From assembly GCA_903928615.1 (NCBI GenBank), contig CAIYRJ010000005.1:1-12073 (forward strand): DNA of 12,073 nt, written 5' to 3'. Numbering within the stretch: position 1 is the first letter of the stretch; each line of letters opens with the position of its first letter. Both the position numbers and the translations under genes were made by a program. Shown here piece after piece: positions 9,660 to 12,073 of this stretch. This DNA comes from an uncultured Actinomycetes bacterium (GTDB lineage Bacteria; Actinomycetota; Thermoleophilia; Miltoncostaeales; Miltoncostaeaceae). The notes under the pieces were generated by a model, which was not told where the DNA came from, searched no databases, and worked only from the letters and a program-made list of their open reading frames with translations.

Positions 9660-10280
9660 ATGGCAACGACCGCAGGGCACGCGCCCGCCGACCAGCAGGC
9701 ATCACCGCCGCAGCAGAAGCAGCACATGAACGCGTCGCTCATCGCGATGCTGCTGTTCATCGGCTCCGAGGTGATGCTGTTCGCCTCGCTGTTCACCGCC
9801 TACTTCTTCATCCGGTACGGCGTGGCCAACGAGACCTGGCCGCCCCTCAAGCAGGACGGCGAGCCGTTCACGCTGCCGGTGCTCCTCACCGGCGTCAACA
9901 CGCTGATCCTCATCAGTTCGTCCTTCACCCTGTGGTGGGGCGAGAAGAGGCTCGCGGCCGGTGACAACAAGGGGCTCATCCGCGGCCTGTGGGTGACCAT
10001 CCTCATGGGCGCCACGTTCCTGCTCATCCAGCTGAACGAGTACGCCCACCTGGGCTTCACGCCGCAGGACAAGGCGTTCAGCGGCGCGTTCTACACGCTC
10101 ACCGGCTTCCACGGCGCGCACGTGCTCGTGGGCCTCATCGTGCTCAGCCTGTGCCTCAGGCGCGCGTACAAGAACGACTTCTCGCACTCGTACAACACGC
10201 CGCTCACGGCCGGCTCGTACTACTGGCACTTCGTCGACATCGTCTGGGTGCTGCTGTTCTTCCTCGTCTACGTCATCTAG
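9660..10280 (+). CDS. coxC: Cytochrome c oxidase subunit III
   Basis: 206-residue subunit with five predicted helices (about 27-51, 72-92, 108-127, 143-167 and 186-206), the short form that lacks the first two helices of seven-helix homologues. Family marks are IGSEVMLFASLF with E37, the GFHGAHVLVGL stretch (149-159) and the C-terminal YYWHFVDIVW (187-196). Subunit III contains no metal; it supports proton uptake and protects subunit I from turnover inactivation. A polar tail (1-22), rich in Gln, Ala and Pro, precedes the first helix. The ATG at 9660 comes three bases after the coxA stop, so the genes are co-translated; an AGGA lies very close to the start and a G-run lies further upstream. 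Confidence 0.95.
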   Translation: MATTAGHAPADQQASPPQQKQHMNASLIAMLLFIGSEVMLFASLFTAYFFIRYGVANETWPPLKQDGEPFTLPVLLTGVNTLILISSSFTLWWGEKRLAAGDNKGLIRGLWVTILMGATFLLIQLNEYAHLGFTPQDKAFSGAFYTLTGFHGAHVLVGLIVLSLCLRRAYKNDFSHSYNTPLTAGSYYWHFVDIVWVLLFFLVYVI

Positions 10281-10288
10281 GGACACCG

Positions 10289-10786
10289 TTGCGCTCACGT
10301 CTACTCGCATCGTCCGTCGCGCTGGCCCTCGCCGCGGGCGCGGTCGCGCTCTCCGGCTGCGGGGGCGCCGAGAACGCCCTCTCCACCGCCGACGTGGAGG
10401 CCGGGAAGACCAAGTTCGTGCAGCAGTGCGGCGGCTGCCACACCATGAACGACGCCGGCACGAAGGGCGTGTCGGGGCCGAACCTCGACGACGCCTTCCG
10501 CTACCCGCGTGAGCAGGGCTTCAAGGAGACCCAGTTCTTCGGGGTCGTCAAGCGCTGGATCGCCATCTCGCCGCAGCCGCCGCGTCCGGGCTCATACCCG
10601 GTGGCCATGCCGCAGAACCTCGTCACCGGCCAGGACGCCGTGGACGTGTCGGCCTACGTGGCCAAGTTCGCCGGCATCAAGCCGGGGAGCGACGTCCGCG
10701 AGATCACCCCGGCCGTGAAGGGCACGCCGCCTCCTCCCGGTGACGGCCCGGCGACGCCGGCCGACGGAGGCGCCGAGGTCCCCTGA
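10289..10786 (+). CDS. Mono-heme cytochrome c lipoprotein
   Basis: 165-residue exported cytochrome. The N-terminus is a lipoprotein signal: R2-SR basic start, hydrophobic core (5-21) and lipobox LSGC with acylated Cys24. Heme attachment is at C47-GGC50-H51, and M107 in YPVAMPQN is the probable sixth ligand. The tail (about 140-165) is Pro/Gly/Ala-rich, low in complexity and probably disordered. It would sit on the outer membrane face and shuttle electrons to the CoxB cytochrome domain or CuA. The start is taken as TTG at 10289, because AGGGA (10279-10283) lies five bases upstream and the signal peptide begins there; no ATG or GTG fits better. It lies eight bases after coxC and overlaps the next gene as TGATG. 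Which complex reduces it cannot be seen here. Confidence 0.85.
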   Translation: MRSRLLASSVALALAAGAVALSGCGGAENALSTADVEAGKTKFVQQCGGCHTMNDAGTKGVSGPNLDDAFRYPREQGFKETQFFGVVKRWIAISPQPPRPGSYPVAMPQNLVTGQDAVDVSAYVAKFAGIKPGSDVREITPAVKGTPPPPGDGPATPADGGAEVP

Positions 10787-11499
10787 TGGCCGCGGACGGC
10801 GCGACCCTTGACGGCGCGCGCGTCCTCGTGACCGGTGCTTCGCGCGGCTACGGGGCCGCGATCGCCCGCGCGCTCTCTGCCCGTGGCGCCCATCTGGTGC
10901 TCACGGCCACCGATCCCGCGCATCTCGGGCGCATCGCCCGGCAGTGCGCCGATGATGGCTGCGCCTGCGACCTCGTGGCGCTCGACCTGGCCTCGCCGGC
11001 GTCCGTCGACGCCGCCGCCGACGAGGTGGCCCGCGCGGTGCCGCGGCTGGAGGGCGTGGTGATGAACGCCGGCGTGCTCGGCCCCATGGGCCCGCTCGAT
11101 GCCGCCGACCCCGATGCCATCGCGCACGCCATCGACGTGGACCTCACCGGTCAGGTGCGCCTGCTGCAGCGCCTCTCGCCGCTCATCGCCGACCGCGCGG
11201 GGGTGGTGCTGGTCACGTCCGGCGCGGCGGGGCGCGCCGGCTACGGCGCGTACGCGCTGGGCAAGGCCGGGCTCGAGGCGCTGGGCCTGATGCTGCGCGA
11301 GGAGTGGGCGCCCCGGGGCATCCGCGTGGTGGCGGTGAACCCCGGTCCCGTGCGCACCGACATGCGCGCCGAGGCGCACCCCGGGGAGGACCCGGCCACG
11401 GTGCCGCCGCCCGCCGAGCGCGTGGCGCCGGTGATCGCGGTGCTCGAGGGGGCCGACCCGGGCCCGCGCGTGCAGGCATCGGAATGGGGGCTCGCGTGA
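10786..11499 (+). CDS. Short-chain dehydrogenase/reductase (SDR)
   Basis: 237-residue classical SDR, the usual length. The cofactor-binding turn is T16-GASRGYG23, and D67 in ALDL and N94-AG96 complete the dinucleotide site. The catalytic triad is S145, Y156 and K160 (TSGAAGRAGYGAYALGK), followed by the NPGPVRT loop. The fourth catalytic position, usually Asn in a VNLxG motif, is Asp119 (VDLTG), an uncommon substitution that may alter the proton relay. The substrate is unknown. The C-terminal part is short and acidic. The start ATG overlaps the cytochrome stop (TGATG) and its stop overlaps the next gene (GTGA), so it is tightly built into the cox operon. A link to respiration is not obvious; a co-transcribed housekeeping enzyme is as likely. 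Confidence 0.88.
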   Translation: MAADGATLDGARVLVTGASRGYGAAIARALSARGAHLVLTATDPAHLGRIARQCADDGCACDLVALDLASPASVDAAADEVARAVPRLEGVVMNAGVLGPMGPLDAADPDAIAHAIDVDLTGQVRLLQRLSPLIADRAGVVLVTSGAAGRAGYGAYALGKAGLEALGLMLREEWAPRGIRVVAVNPGPVRTDMRAEAHPGEDPATVPPPAERVAPVIAVLEGADPGPRVQASEWGLA

Positions 11500-12073
11500 G
11501 CGTGGCCGACCCGCGCACGCTCATCCCGATGCCCCGGCTGGTGCAGCCCGCCGGCTGGCGCGACATCCCCATCGACCCCGTGGACGAGCCGCTGGTGCCG
11601 GTCGCCGACCTCGGTCCGCGCATCATGGAGGACCCCCGCTACTTCGCGATGGGCCTGCCGGGCGCGCTGCCGGGCTGCTGGCTGCGCGAGGGCGTCGCCG
11701 ATCGCCTGGTGCGCGCGGCCGACTCGCTGCCCGACGGCATGGTGCTGATGGTGTGGGACGGCTGGCGGTCGATCGCCACGCAGTCGGCGCTGTTCGAGGC
11801 CTACGTCGAGGATCTCGCCCAGCAGTACCCGGACATGGCGCGCGCCGAGCTCGAGCAGGTGGCGCGGCCCTACGTGACCCCGCCGGACCCCGGTCACCAC
11901 GCCCCGCCCCCGCACCTCACCGGAGGCGCGGTGGACCTCACGCTCGCCCTGGCTGACGGCACCGAGCTCGACCTCGGCACGGGCTTCGACGCCTTCGTGC
12001 CGGAGGCCGGAGCGGCGGCGCTCGAGGACATCGACATGCCGGCCCGCGCGAACCGGCGCCTGATGTTCCATGC
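11496..12073 (+). CDS. D-Ala-D-Ala dipeptidase, VanX-like (peptidase M15D), 3' end beyond right edge
   Basis: 192 codons are visible of a zinc dipeptidase that cleaves D-alanyl-D-alanine. The VanX-type substrate-binding arginine is R91 in VWDGWRS, and two of the three zinc ligands are visible in PPPH140-LTGGAVD147-LTL, the seven-residue spacing of the HxxGxAxD motif. The third zinc ligand and the catalytic Glu (EWWH motif) would lie past the edge. The Ser that precedes the first zinc ligand in VanX is replaced by Pro. No signal peptide is seen, as expected for the cytoplasmic VanX class. The GTG start at 11496 overlaps the SDR stop (GTGA), with a GGGGG run five bases upstream. There is no vanH or vanA nearby, so recycling of cell-wall dipeptide is more plausible than glycopeptide resistance. 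Confidence 0.85.
   Translation, partial: MSVADPRTLIPMPRLVQPAGWRDIPIDPVDEPLVPVADLGPRIMEDPRYFAMGLPGALPGCWLREGVADRLVRAADSLPDGMVLMVWDGWRSIATQSALFEAYVEDLAQQYPDMARAELEQVARPYVTPPDPGHHAPPPHLTGGAVDLTLALADGTELDLGTGFDAFVPEAGAAALEDIDMPARANRRLMFH

Noticed and set aside
11496..12073. A vancomycin resistance cluster
   Set aside because: Only a VanX-like dipeptidase is present, with no VanH, VanA or VanRS homologue in the window.

Overview
The window is high-GC DNA (about 70% by eye), densely packed and almost entirely coding. Third codon positions are nearly always G or C, GTG/TTG starts are common, and neighbouring genes overlap by 4 to 10 bases. Two genes start exactly eight bases after a TAnnnT box, which suggests leaderless transcripts. 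With a caa3-type oxidase and a short coxC, this points to an aerobic actinobacterium. The class Thermoleophilia is my best guess, but it is inferred from gene style and not proved.

Left arm (1-3404, minus strand): an operon read right to left, made of a FAD-dependent oxidoreductase of the protoporphyrinogen-oxidase/amine-oxidase type, then glcD, then glcE, which runs off the left edge. GlcD and GlcE are flavin subunits of glycolate oxidase. The iron-sulfur subunit glcF would be expected beyond the edge.

A short divergent promoter region (3405-3490) separates this from everything to the right, which is all on the plus strand. First comes a three-gene overlapping cluster (3491-5777): a 63-residue membrane protein resembling the two-helix membrane anchor of cytochrome oxidase subunit II without its copper domain, ctaB (heme O synthase), and a TetA-like MFS transporter.

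After a 114-base regulatory gap holding a perfect 14-base inverted repeat and a candidate leaderless promoter, the main operon (5892 to the right edge) encodes CoxB with a fused cytochrome c domain, an unusually long CoxA, CoxC, a lipoprotein cytochrome c, an SDR-family oxidoreductase and a VanX-like D-Ala-D-Ala dipeptidase cut by the right edge. CtaB would make heme O on the way to heme A. The lipoprotein cytochrome and the CoxB heme domain would pass electrons to CuA and then to the CoxA heme/CuB site.

The most striking feature is CoxA. At 917 residues it carries two extra N-terminal membrane helices behind a His-rich tail. After the normal end of the oxidase core it has about 270 residues forming two tandem Usp-like alpha/beta domains, which should lie in the cytoplasm. 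Its active site has YSHPAVY in place of the Glu-bearing HPEVY, the signature of A2-type heme-copper oxidases. A terminal oxidase catalytic subunit fused to a possible sensory or regulatory domain is the best candidate here for an undescribed system.
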